A DNA stretch of 26,107 nt, from assembly GCA_036897625.1 (NCBI GenBank), contig JAYMTA010000609.1, forward strand, positions 1-26,107, written 5' to 3'. Every line of letters begins with the position of its first letter. Position 1 is the stretch's first letter. The notes under the pieces were generated by a model. That model had not been told where the DNA came from and made no database searches. It was given only the letters and a program-made list of their open reading frames with translations. Below, piece after piece: positions 11,625 through 22,699 of this stretch. The DNA comes from Pelargonium cotyledonis (lineage: Eukaryota; Streptophyta; Magnoliopsida; Geraniales; Geraniaceae). A program made the position numbers and the translations under genes.

Positions 11625-14600
11625 ATGTCTTCCGATGATATGCTCATACATTTCTCATCCAATTCGTCTAACCAATCTGATCACTCCCTGCCAACCAAAA
11701 TCGCCAAGCTTGAAGCTCGCATGGCTGGTAAGGCTGCAGTGGCACAGCAGCAGCTGCCGCTTCAGCCGCCCGCGAGGTCCTCTGTTTCTCCATTCGCGAA
11801 TTTCGGAGCTGCTGAGGAGCTGGACCAGCCATTGACTTCAAGTGACTCTGATGACGATGTAAGACTCTCATTCTCTTTTGAATGGGCCGGTTGTAGGCTG
11901 TTTTCCGGTTGCAATTGAAGAATGGGTGTTGGTTCTTGATTGGTTTTTGCAACCCTAGCATAGCGTGCTGATAGGAATTGCAATTTGTTAGTAACATGTG
12001 AGACTAATTGATTGTTAGGTTTGGGTCTTTCAGGAGTTTGGAAAAGGGATTGTTAGGAATTGAGTTGCAAGTTGCAACAGGCATTGCTAGTGTAATCAAC
12101 ACATATATTTATCCACGATTTCTCCATTTAATAATGTTTTGATGAATTGCAATATATGTAGAAACAAAATTTGGAAGGGAATTTTTTGGAGATAAGTTGG
12201 GTGCATTTGTTTCTATGGAATCATCACTTTTGGAGGCTTAAAATTACATGTTTGTTGCATATTGTTTGATAATACAGTATCTATCTAGAGCTTGCTCATA
12301 ACAGCTAGCTTTGCATCAAGGATGCGCAGTGTGCACCTTTATAAAACTCTGTAAAGAATTGAAGGGCTTACTTGATTAATATGAATAACTTAGTGTATAT
12401 GTATTAGATTTCAGGAAAAAGAAGAATGGAGAAGAATGTTTGTAATGAGTAATGGTGATTCGATGCAGCTGATTTTGATGTTTAACATATTTAACTTCTG
12501 AACACGTGTGCATTCGATGCTACATTTAGTTGATATGCATTTGGACATTTCCTGTGTTTGGTTAGTTGGCAATGCTGACACGCCGCAGCCCGTTTTCATT
12601 TTTGGGGACATCTAGTAGATGTTTGATCGGACACGTGTGTGTGTGTGTGTTTGTTTTTCATTTGTTGGACAAGTAGTTAATGTCATTTGTTAGGAAAGGG
12701 TATGCTTGTTTACATTTACGGAACATTTAATAGGTCTGCTGTTTTCTATATTTGGAATATCCGCTTGTGCATTGCAAGCACAGCTAGATGTGTTTTTTTG
12801 CAACTTATGAAATTTCTATTGCTGTTTTAATTTTTTTGAATATTTATCACTGATGGGTAATATTCTTAGTCTCTTAGATTTTCATTCCTAAGTGCTGTAA
12901 TATATTCTATTATGCTTTTGTGCCAGAATGGAGAAGAGTTTCTTATACAAGCTAACACCCAAAAGCGCCAGAAACTTCTGGAAGAAAATAGTTCAACTGC
13001 TTTTGAGCATATTGAGGTACATAGGTTATCGTTTGATGGTTTTGATTTGTTGGGAATGTACAGCTATCCACCTTGAATAATATAGCTCAAGTTTATATCT
13101 TAATTTTCTGGCCTGTTTATATATTCCTCTCTCTTCTTTAACGTCTTCCTTTCACCATTCATAATAATCTTTTTTGAATCTGAAACATGATATTTAATTA
13201 ATATATTCGTATTTACTAGTATTTTTTTACATGCATATACGAGTGTAAGACCCCTATTGGTAATGAAAAAAAGTGTAATTTAATTTCAGGTCAACTCATG
13301 CTTAATTTGTATATTAGTCTTAAAGCAAGCATTATCGTCATGGATTTAGATGTAACCATACCCATTTTATACTAAAAACTCTAGTTTTAATTTATTTCTA
13401 AGAAATAATTTATACTAATGGTTTGGAGGTGATAAACAGCCGGCGGTTAACGGAAGGCAAAAGGTTGTGGACAGCACAGAGACCAAGACCAATTCCGATG
13501 TTAGTAGGAAAAGACAAAGTCGGGGAAGAGGGCATTCTATTTCAGGCAGAGGGCGAGGTTCCAAGGCTAATGCACAAGTTTCTTCTTCATTAGTTTCACC
13601 TTCTAATGGTCAAATTGAGCAGTCATTCCATAAGGTATTTTCTTGCTGGGCATGAACTGATCTGATTTTGTTTCTGCTATTTGTCTGTTATAGTTGATAT
13701 CATCATCTACACCATTCTCTATTACTATTAGTTAATCGTTGCCATTATGACTACAACTATTTACCATACTAGGAGAAAGGGGTTACACCTTTCAAGAGAC
13801 GACCATGCTTAATATGTTAATTCTAGACCAATAGTAAAAGGAATAAAAGAAATGACTATTAAATGTTTATTCCAAGATGTGAGAACTAATTGTAAACAAC
13901 CTGTAAAGCTGGCATACAGTTACGGTGAAAGCTTTTATTCTTAGCTGGTGAAAGTTGTGCTCTCAAGATGCAAGATTTGGATATTTCTATGTTGGAATTA
14001 TTATGGAATTTCTTTTGTCAGTTTCATCTAAAGTTAAACAGACAAAATTAAAATTGGAGTTCTGATTGAAGCGGACTCAATTCTTGTTAGACTCCCTAGG
14101 GTAAGGGCTCATGTAGATTTTAAATGCTGATTTTAGTATGGATGATATTTATATTTAAGGTTGATGATTGTGATGACAAAATTTGTATGGATTTGTTCAT
14201 TTGTTGTTTAATTTCTCATCTGATTGCACTTTGTCATCACTTCTGCAGGATGTAAGGCCGAAAGAGCCGTTTCGGAATGATGATCGTGCTTTATTAGAGG
14301 TATTGGGTGCAGTGAACTTCATAATTTCATTTTGTGGGTTTTTGCTGTTTTTTTAACCTAATAATAGGAGAAGATATTTCATTGTTGCATGACGTTCGCC
14401 AAATCAAACTCTGGTTGTCAAACAGTATAGTGAATTAAGTATGGATGCTGTATTCCACTGGGAAGGATGCTAAGTACTAGTCTAGGTCGTGACTAAGTCT
14501 TCAGATGAATTAGAATTATGAGATATGTTCAAATTAAAACAAGCAAGGATTAAGAACCGAATTAAAATAGAGAAAAGTTAAGATGATTAGAGACTAGGTT

Positions 14601-17600
14601 TTTGGGGTTCACCAGTGCAGGCCAATTCCAAAGTGAAGATGAATGTCCTAGTCATTCCCATGAGCAAATATGAACATACCAAAGTTATCACATGAGATAT
14701 TTCAATAGATTTATAATCCCTATTGTACACAATTAACATGTTTTATGGATTATTTTCTGGTAATTAAGACTCATCTCTCGATGATAGTCTAAAACTCTAT
14801 CATGCATTGGCGATTTTAAACTTTAGCAAGCATTAAAGCACAATTCCATAAAAGCTATTCAATTGCAAGAACAAACAATCATACACTTGCTACATCCCGA
14901 TTCCTAAATTGGGATTTAGCTACTCATACTCATGTGAAGAACATGAGAAATATAAGGAGAAATATGATTCATAATCATACGAACAAGAGTACGTTACAAA
15001 TGTTTGGTGAATGATTGAAGTTCGCGATTTTCCAAGTGACGATTTTCAGTTTCTTTGAATTGCACACAATCATCCGTAACTCTCAAGTAATTCTCTCCCT
15101 GAAGCTAATTAAACACGTGATATCTGAATACAACTAATTAGGGTAATTAAATACCCTCCAAAATAGCAATTACAACTTGAAACGGAATAGGCAACAAGCC
15201 AAAATTCGGATCTGGACAGCCCCCACGGCTGTGGGGTGCTCCGCGCTGCTGAAAAGGGCCGTCCCAGCCCGTGGAGAGCATTCCACGGCCGTGGACTGGG
15301 TTCTGGTCCAATTAACTAGCTCTGGTTCAATGTTTAGGCTCTAGTTCACTTCCCTTTTGGCCCGATCGACCTGTAAAAGCTATATATTCATGCAAAAACA
15401 CTAAAACACTTCACATATGATATAAGAGATAAACTAATATAAAACTGACATATTCGAGAACATGATAAAGAGAATGTGACACTGAGAAGTGTTGGAGAAT
15501 ACTGTATAGAATACCGTTATTTTTGCACTTGTCAGCTTTGGTTGGTGTCTTTAGTATCAGACTATGTATTGTACTATGTCAATTATTACTATTCCTCGGC
15601 ATAGCAAGTTGTGATCCTAAATCCTAACAGTCATAGTGCCATTCTTCCCCTTTATGTACTTAAATTAGGATGAGGTTACATCCCTGCGTGCAAAAATTGC
15701 AACATTAGAAGATGAGTTACGTAAATCACGTCAAGAGGCCTCTGATTATCAGAATCTTTGCTGCCAATTAGAAAAGGTATTGAAATTAGTGATATTCAAC
15801 ATTTCTGTGTCGAATGATATTGTTCACACTTGATACATGATCCAATTTTTCCTTCATTGTTGTTCATTGTACAGGAATTAAAGGATCTGAAAGATTATGA
15901 CCAGCAAATGAAGCCAAAGGTTTGCCTCTTTCCAGGAACTTTGCTGACAAAGTTTCCCATATTTTTCAATTTGAAAGTAGCATTTAGCCTTCCAGTATCT
16001 GCTCATATTCTCTTTGTGCTTATGATGAATGCTGAGTACATGATCAGCATCATGTTGCTACAACTAATATTTTTTTTTATTATGACAGAGAACTAAGATA
16101 TTGTCTGATCTCCTGATATCTGTGTCAAAAGCTGAAAGGCAGGAAGCTAGAATGAAAGTACGACAAGATTCATTGAGACTAGGCAATGTGGGTGTAATCA
16201 GGTACGGACCGTATGGCATTTATTGATTCTCTTCTCAAAATACTTGGTATTTATTCTGAGACATTTGAGCAATTATATAACATTTCATTTCATTTTTCTC
16301 AACGCATTTTGATGACAATATTCTTGTGAATTTCAGAGCTGGAACCATCATATCTGAAACATGGGAGGATGGGCAAACCTTGAAAGATATCAACGCTCAC
16401 CTCGTAAGTTCATGGTGCCCCCCGCCCCCAATCATCATCTTCATTATTTTTTCACTCACACTAATTAGTATAATTGTGCAAGATCTTTCAGTTTTGAGTT
16501 ATTTTTTACTGCCCTGTAGAAATGTCATAATGTTGAATTGCAAGGATGTTTAAGGTGATAGTGTGAGCCTTTCCTCGACAGTAAGGTTGCTACATTTTGA
16601 GATAATGGGTTCGAGTAAGGAAACAAATTCTTTACAAAAAAAATGGGTAAAATTCCATATATAATGACCCTCCCTAGACCCCCACAATGGTGGAGTCTCG
16701 TGCACTAGCCACCCTTTCTTTTAAGGAAATTTAAGGTAGTTCAACCTATTGAGCCACTCAGCATTTCAAAATTATCATATATTTAGTTGACAGAGTGAGC
16801 TTCAGTAGATTTCATTACTTTTCTTTATTGATTTTGCATCATCTTAAAGAGATTTTTTTTTTTTTTTTTTTGGTAAGAGATGGCCTTTGGCCATCTAATA
16901 CCAAATTGAGTTCTTTGGACTATGAAAGAAGAAAATTTATTGTTAATCTTCTGCTGTAGTTGTAATTCACATTTCAGTTTCTTATGAAGTTGTCTGATGT
17001 GTACATAGTTGTTCCTATTATTATTTGGAGAAAAAATGAACGGAAAAGGGAAATCTAGTTTGGTCTAAGATCTGGGATTTACTTTGGATAACGCTTCATG
17101 AATCTCATTCTGTTACATCTTGCTTAAGACTCCCTCTCTCTCTCTCTCTCTCTCTCTTTCCTGAATTAGGAACTTGCTTTTCTCCATATACTCATTTTCT
17201 GGATTATTTGTGCTGGCTACTACTTCTGCTCTGAGCTGTATTGCCTCCTCAGAAGTGCAATTCAGTAATCCTGATCATTCTTAACTCTAATTTTATTCAA
17301 TGTTCGCTTTTGTCCACAACTGATGATTCGTGGATCTAGAAAGTTCATTCTCTTGAGAATGGTTCAAAGTTCCCATTTGTCTATGAATCCTTTCCTTAAT
17401 TTTTATTGGAAAAGTTTATTCTTGGAATTTATAATGATTTCATTGTCTCTTTTCTAGAAACAATTATTAGAAACCAAGGAGTCTGTTGAGCGACAGCGGA
17501 AATCATTGAAGAAAAGACAGTCTGGTAAGCCATCATTCGGAAAATTAATTTATCAATTATTCTTTGAACCTGTTAGCTCTATTCAATTCTGTTTACATGT

Positions 17601-20600
17601 AAGTATGTGCTCTAGGAACTAGGATATCAGCATAGCTGCAGTCCCTGCACCAAGTGCTTCTCTACCGTCTGTCCTATATTCCTACAGTTGGATTTGTGGG
17701 GATGCCATTTTTGATCTAAGTGCCAAAAGCTTCTGTCATTTCCTGTGATAACTGTAATACATACTCACACTAATGAAACTGGTTTTAACTGCCCTACCAT
17801 TCTAATAGTTTATCCAGAAACTGTTCTTGCATGTCTATATTTATAGATCTGGACATGTTTAAGTTACTTAGTTTGGAGTGTGAACTTTTATGGTACTCTC
17901 ATCTTTTCCCCTTTGTCAATATTGGCATGCCTTGATGTATTTGTAAAATTTGCAAAGTTTTTATACAAATCTTGAATTTATTGTCATCTCAACTGATCTA
18001 GGGGTTATAAGATAGTTGCATATCAAAACTTGCTCATGATCTTTTGCAGCTAGCTCATTCTCCTGAACCTTTAGAACAAGTATTTTTGGCTTAATTTCAA
18101 TTGCCTCATAGTATAGTTTTTTAATCTCATGCCATTATCTACCTTTTATTGTTTTATCCTGGCAACATTTCAAGTAATAATGATAGTCATTGTGCTTTGA
18201 AGACAAGGGTGATGTAGTTGATGCAGAAGCAGGACAACAAGAAGAAGATTTTCTCATTCAGGATGAAATCTATAAATCCCGACTAGCTAGTATCAAACGT
18301 GTATGTTAATTTCTTTTCTTTGATGGCCCATTTGATTACTCCACAAAACTATCTTTATTTGATTATAAAACATGTACATCTTTTGTCATTGAGCTGTGGA
18401 TCTTCTGCAGGAGGAAGAAACTTTATTGCGCGAGAGGGATCGCTGTGAACTGGAGAAAGGAAGGCTTATACGTGAAATGAAGCGCATCCGAGATGAGGAT
18501 GGTTCCCGTTTTAACAACTTTCAGATTTTGAATCACAGATATGCTCTTTTAAACCTTCTTGGGAAAGGTGGATTCAGTGAGGTTTATAAGGTCAGACTGG
18601 AAAATATTAAATCCTTTTCATCGTTAAAATATATTTCTCCATGTGCTTTCGAACAAGGTGTCTTGTTGAACAACAACTAGATAGTTCCTTTGCCTCTATT
18701 GGCAAATGTAAGGATATATCTTTTTGCAGTGATTTGAAGTAATAAATTTCCAGCAGGCTTTTGATTTGGTGGAGCACAGATATGTTGCATGCAAGCTTCA
18801 TGGATTGAATGCTCAGTGGAGTGAAGAGAAAAAGCAAAGTTACATACGACATGCTATACGAGAGTACAATATTCACAAAACATTGGTGCACCATCACATC
18901 GTTCGGCTTTGGGACATTTTTGAGATTGACCAGAATACTTTTTGCACTATCTTAGAGTATTGTAGTGGTATAACTTGCATATCCATACGTTTAACTCAAC
19001 ACTTTTATTCAGTTTATTCATTTATTGAAAAACTTTTGAGTTCCTTGGGGAATGGAATCCTGCCATACTTAGTAGATAGTTTTTTTTTTCTTCTTCAGGA
19101 AAAGATCTTGATGCTGTTCTTAAGGCAACACCAATTTTGCCTGAGAGGGAAGCCAGGATCATTATTGTTCAGATATTCCAAGGGCTTGTATATTTGAATA
19201 AGAGAGTGCAAAAAATCATTCACTATGATCTGAAGCCTGGGAATGTTTTATTTGATGAGCTTGGTGTTGCAAAAGTGACCGATTTTGGGCTTAGCAAAAT
19301 TGTGGAGGATGATGTTGGGTCGCAGGGTATGGAACTTACTTCCCAGGGAGCTGGAACATATTGGTGAGTGAAGCAATTGAAGATCCATTCTTCCTTTACT
19401 TGTTACTGTTTGCAAACCATCTATGAGTTTCTTCACTTTGACACTCTTTCTTAACAAAACTTGTTGATTTGCTAGGTTCATACTTGAAAATTTCTTTGAC
19501 TAGGACAATAGTAAATGAGAAGGTATGATGCATATGTTAAGTTAAAATTGACAGAACACATTATACAAATGAGTGTAAATAACCCATCCCAGTGTTGGTA
19601 TAGTGGTAAAGCTGTATGTATGGCTAGTGCATAAGTTTTGTGTTTGATCCTCCCTGGGATTCAGCTGGTGCTTTGACTGGGTAATTTGGCAGTGGGTCGT
19701 TGTTTTAGCCTTCATAGAGTAAGCCAGCAAGGGTCCTTCATAAAAATAGATATGTAAACTATTGGTTTGAATGCGTGTAGTCGTGAAAAAGTATATGAAG
19801 AGGTCAAATGTTATGGTACTTGAGGAATAATGGATCATGCTACATAAAAATTAATAGCCTGACAAGAATCTCCAGGTGCCATGTGAAACATTCTGGTCTG
19901 TGCTCTCCTGTTTGGTTTGGTGCCATGTGAAACATTCTGGTCTGTGCTCTCCTGTTTGGTTTTTCTTTTTTTAGTGTCCAAACCACCACTCAATTATTTG
20001 GAGCTACCTAATATGATTCTTTTTTTCTGATCCTTAATATCAGTTCACAGTTTATGTTGAAGTGTGTTTTGGTTTAGGATCATGTCTATTGGGACCAACA
20101 GATCTTGTTGGTAACATTTTCATGGTCCTTTCGTGGAGCTTTCATTTGAGAAATTGTTGGTTGTTTAGTTCATCCTTGGTAATATGGCTTTTCTTTAGTT
20201 GATAATTTTCCATTGGTTGTGCCCCCGGTTATATCTATATATGGGAATTGATCTCTTGAAGTAATAATGCAGTTTTACCTTTGATTAACCTTTATTCTAC
20301 ACAGTGCTTGTGGTGTGGCTTTCATTTTTCATCTCTACCTTACGGCACTCATTCACCTTATTAGAAGCTTATATAGTTAATATTTCTTTTCTTGTTGGTA
20401 GGTATTTGCCTCCAGAATGCTTTGAGCTCAGCAAGACGCCACTGATATCATCCAAGGTTACTGAATTTCTAATTGGTGCATCATTTTAACTCAGCAAAAG
20501 CATAATCAATTCGAATCATAGAAAGAGACTTGACCTGTTTCTTTCCCTTTTTATTTTAACTGGTTTGACTTGCTTCTCATTGGATGCAGGTTGATGTTTG

Positions 20601-21115
20601 GTCAGCTGGTATTCTATTTTACCAAATGCTCTTCGGAAGACGTCCTTTTGGGCATGACCAGACTCAAGAGCGTATACTACGTGAAGACACAATCATCAAA
20701 GCGCGCAGGGTTGAATTCCCTTCAAGACCTGCTGTCTCAAATGAGGCTAAGGTAATATAATCTTTTTAGCAATTGCTGCAGCACTATGGCTTTCCTAAAC
20801 AGTGTCTCAGCATCATCATCTTGTCAGTCATAAATGGTTGACTTGAAACTTGAATATCTTGTTTTCTCAATCTTAGGCCAAATTTAGGTGGAAAATTATG
20901 TGGATGTGTTCTATTAGATATTTAATGATTTTAAGCCCCTCACTTTGTAGAACTGTCATGGTTCCCCGATAACAGCATAGAGAAACATTTGCTTTATCAT
21001 TTTATCATTGATTGTGCAGGAATTGATCCGCCGATGCCTATCGTATAACCAAGCCGAGAGGCCTGATGTCTTAACTATTGCTCAAGATCCATATCTTACA
21101 TACTCAAAGAAGTAA
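11625..21115 (+). CDS. TSL: TOUSLED-like serine/threonine protein kinase
   Basis: Nuclear Ser/Thr kinase; Arabidopsis TSL acts in chromatin maintenance and floral/leaf development, with histone chaperone ASF1 and histone H3 as family substrates. Sixteen exons: 11625-11858, 12927-13016, 13440-13634, 14249-14299, 15669-15776, 15875-15919, 16089-16201, 16337-16403, 17458-17524, 18203-18300, 18411-18590, 18757-18967, 19099-19363, 20402-20456, 20590-20751, 21020-21115; 678 residues (Arabidopsis about 690). Starts [19 protein letters not shown], the conserved TSL N-terminus; a basic Arg/Gly segment (RKRQSRGRG) lies in exon 3; coiled-coil-like heptads fill exons 5-11. Kinase domain: glycine loop GKGGFSEV 407-414, VACK lysine 429, HYDLKPGN with Asp530, DFG Asp548, [24 protein letters not shown]. 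All catalytic residues are present. It lacks the long N-terminal Gln run of Arabidopsis TSL. Introns are rich in repeats, listed separately. CRR42 follows on the same strand. Confidence 0.96.
11859..12926 (+). other. TSL intron 1 (1,068 bp)
   Basis: Opens with GTAAGA and ends TGCCAG. AT-rich, with a (GT)8 microsatellite at 12635-12650 following CACGTG. No coding or mobile element recognised. Confidence 0.8.
14440..15534 (-). mobile_element. probable retroelement-derived insertion in TSL intron 4
   Basis: Intron 4 (14300-15668) is unusually long and contains a GC-rich island at about 15210-15310 with CCACGGCTGTGG and CCACGGCCGTGG motifs in otherwise AT-rich DNA. The right end reads on the minus strand as TGACAAGTGC, resembling the start of many plant gypsy-type LTRs, and the overall style recalls non-coding LTR/solo-LTR sequence. 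I could not find a matching left end or 5-bp duplication, so class and boundaries are inference; 14440 is only an approximate left limit. Confidence 0.35.
16557..16729 (+). mobile_element. Au-type SINE in TSL intron 8
   Basis: A ~173-bp sequence resembles the Au SINE family: a 5' region GTGTGAGCCTTTCCTC, a polymerase III B-box-like GGTTCGAGT at 16608-16616, then GACCCTCCCTAGACCCC, a degenerate GTGGAGTCTCGTGCACTAGCC and a short T-rich end. An 8-bp direct repeat TTTAAGGT flanks it (16549-16556 and 16730-16737), as expected for target-primed insertion. Divergent from the consensus as I remember it, so probably old and inactive. Same orientation as TSL. Confidence 0.8.
16853..16871 (+). repeat. 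T19 homopolymer in TSL intron 8
   Basis: An uninterrupted run of 19 T, followed by GGTAAGAG, about 120 bp after the SINE. Could be the reversed tail of a minus-strand retro-insertion, or simple slippage. Confidence 0.85.
17134..17157 (+). repeat. (CT)12 microsatellite in TSL intron 8
   Basis: Twelve perfect CT dinucleotides preceded by TCC. Likely polymorphic in length. Confidence 0.95.
17525..18202 (+). other. TSL intron 9 (678 bp)
   Basis: Begins GTAAGC and ends TTTGAAG. Ordinary AT-rich intron, nothing else recognised. Confidence 0.8.
18751..18756 (+). promoter_or_regulatory. NAGNAG tandem splice acceptor at TSL exon 12
   Basis: The intron ends CAGCAG. Using the second AG gives [12 protein letters not shown], matching the family; using the first would insert one Gln between the glycine loop and the VACK lysine. 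Both keep frame. Confidence 0.6.
19575..19760 (+). mobile_element. possible tRNA-derived SINE in TSL intron 13
   Basis: TTGGTATAGTGGTAAAG (19592 onward) resembles a tRNA D-arm/A-box and GTTTGATCCTCC about 45 bp later resembles a B-box. Spacing and order fit a decayed tRNA-derived SINE; a complete cloverleaf is not formed, so it is not called a tRNA gene. No flanking duplication identified, so ends are approximate. Confidence 0.35.
19875..19962 (+). repeat. perfect 2 x 44-bp tandem duplication in TSL intron 13
   Basis: The 44 bp from 19875 (GGTGCCATGTGAAACATTCT...) are repeated without any mismatch from 19919. Identity implies a recent duplication. It lies in the 1,038-bp intron 13 (19364-20401), away from both splice sites. 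Confidence 0.97.
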
Positions 21116-21700
21116 ATTATATTAGGCAATACCATTATAGTCACAGCTAGAGGGGATCAACCCAGAAAAGCCGGAAGGTAAAGATCTTCTCTTTGGTTTA
21201 AGATCTAAGTTGCGGAGATACACAGCCACCAGAGTCTGGGGTTTTGTATATTTGTAAGGTTTTCTCAGAAATTCTATATTGACTCATTTTTTTTGTATAC
21301 TGTAACAAATGGATGGGAGAATCCCTTTCCTGTTAATTTTGGAGAGAGGAGTATAGAAAGTGGACTTGCATTGCCCAAATGGAGACCTTACATCTTGAAA
21401 ATTACTCTCATGTTTCTTAGGATGTTATTGGCCAGGGAATAACTATGTTTCCCTTGCACCATTATTTATACTCTCTGTTACATGGTGTTCTAAAAAGGCT
21501 ATGATCCAATATTTTCTTCTTTGGTGGGTGAGAAATTGTTTGTTGATGGCATCCATCCGTATTTGTAGATCTAAAATATTGATTTGCTTCAGTTCGAGTC
21601 GGATTGTTTTTCCTCTCAATTTGTACGGTCTACCACGAAAGTTATGTGAAGACCGATTGTTGCACTGGAGTGACAGAATAAAATTCATAAATGTGAGAAT
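21116..21700 (+). other. TSL 3' UTR and downstream spacer
   Basis: Starts after the TAA at 21113-21115. T-rich runs near 21285 and AATAAA at 21677-21682 could serve 3' end formation; the actual site is unknown. No gene recognised. Confidence 0.45.
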
Positions 21701-21703
21701 GTA

Positions 21704-21941
21704 CTCTCTCCGTCCCAAAATGAGTATCATGTTTCTCTTGCATTTTTGTCCCAAAATGAGTGTCTTGTTTTCTTTTCTAGTAAGTTATGCATGAATTGTC
21801 AATAATATTTTTATAAAAAGTTAGTTAGAATATCTCGACACATGATCATTATGATACAATAGTAAACATACCACATTAACTAATTTTTTCTTAATTTTTT
21901 TCAAAACAGAACGGATGATACTCATTTTAGGACGGAGAGAG
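21704..21941. mobile_element. Stowaway-type MITE (Tc1/mariner), 238 bp
   Basis: The left end CTCTCTCCGTCCCAAAATGA and the right end, reverse-complemented, CTCTCTCCGTCCTAAAATGA, continue to GTATCAT with one mismatch in 27 bp. TA dinucleotides flank it (21702-21703 and 21942-21943), the Stowaway target. The CTC(C/T)CTCCGTCCC start is the Stowaway hallmark. The left subterminal motif GTCCCAAAATGAGT repeats at 21712 and 21748. The interior is AT-rich and non-coding, so it would need a transposase from elsewhere. Confidence 0.93.
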
Positions 21942-22134
21942 TATTTTTTTTTATAGGTAATTACTTTAGATCCATCTTTTATGCCTAAAAATTGGTAAGG
22001 TAGGTAATTGTTGAACTTGAGTGAATCTCATGACAAATTAAGTACTCCTAGCTGTTATTTAGCTAGGTACAACCACTAGTATATAGCCCAGCAGTAGCAG
22101 GTGAAGCCAAAAATAGCTTAATCCAAACAAAAAG

Positions 22135-22144
22135 TATATAAATA
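22135..22144 (+). promoter_or_regulatory. CRR42 TATA box
   Basis: TATATAAATA, 68 bp before the start codon, with an ATG-free leader between. A good match to the plant TATA consensus at a sensible distance. The Stowaway element ends about 190 bp upstream of it. Confidence 0.6.
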
Positions 22145-22211
22145 GTAGTGTGTAATTTAACTGGATTGGGATTGAGAACCAGCCACACAAGTATCATCCC
22201 AATTGTTGGAG

Positions 22212-22680
22212 ATGGCATTTCCTCTCTATTCTTCATCAACCCAACAGTACTCATCAATTGTGCAACTGAAAAGCAGCTCAGGCTGTGGGATCATTGGTTC
22301 AACTACTACAAAAACCAGAAATGTTGCTGTACAGGTAAATAGCTGCGAATCAAACGAGCCGTCGAAGAGTAAAAAACTAGCACTAGGGTCTCCTATAGTA
22401 GTAGTTGAAGCTCCCAGAATGATCAAAACTGCAGCTTCAGTTCCATGCCTCGTCGTCAATTCTGGGCTTGTCAAACCTGGTGATGTTGGCAGGTAATATA
22501 TGTATATATATTGCTTTGCTTTTTTTTTTTTTTTTTTTTTTGGGTTTTGTACTGTAATTTAAACAATAATTGTGCAGAATTGTGTCAAGAAAACCCATGG
22601 ATGTATGGGCAGTTCGTCTTGCCATTGGCACCTATCTTATTGACGGAAAATACTTCAAACCATTGGAGCTTGAAGACTAG
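22212..22680 (+). CDS. CRR42: CRR42-like chloroplast NDH complex assembly factor
   Basis: Two exons, 22212-22492 and 22578-22680, joined in phase 2 (GDVG-R-IVSRKP); 127 residues. CRR42 is a chloroplast stromal factor needed to assemble subcomplex A of the NDH-like complex in photosynthetic cyclic electron flow. The first ~55 residues are Ser/Thr-rich with almost no acidic residues (MAFPLYSSSTQQYSS), as in a transit peptide. The conserved DUF3148-type core follows: GSPIVVVEAP, MIKTAASVPCL, NSGLVKPGDVGRIVSRKP, DVWAVRLAIGTYLIDGKYF, ending KPLELED. Start chosen as the first ATG after a clear TATA box. It lies about 1.1 kb after TSL on the same strand, the order I recall from Arabidopsis. The intron holds a T22 run, and a T19 run directly follows the stop. 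Confidence 0.92.
22520..22541 (+). repeat. T22 homopolymer in CRR42 intron
   Basis: Uninterrupted T22 in the 85-bp intron, 36 bp before the acceptor. May act as an extended polypyrimidine tract. Confidence 0.9.
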
Positions 22681-22699
22681 TTTTTTTTTTTTTTTTTTT
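22681..22699 (+). repeat. T19 homopolymer immediately after CRR42 stop
   Basis: Nineteen T directly follow the TAG, so the mRNA 3' UTR would begin with U19. Confidence 0.9.

Noticed and set aside
15535..15539. GCTTT as target duplication of the intron 4 insertion
   Set aside because: No matching copy found at a plausible left end; the only other GCTTT nearby is in exon 4, so the boundary remains undefined.
19592..19665. tRNA gene
   Set aside because: A- and B-box-like motifs are present, but the arms do not pair into a complete cloverleaf; better read as a SINE remnant.
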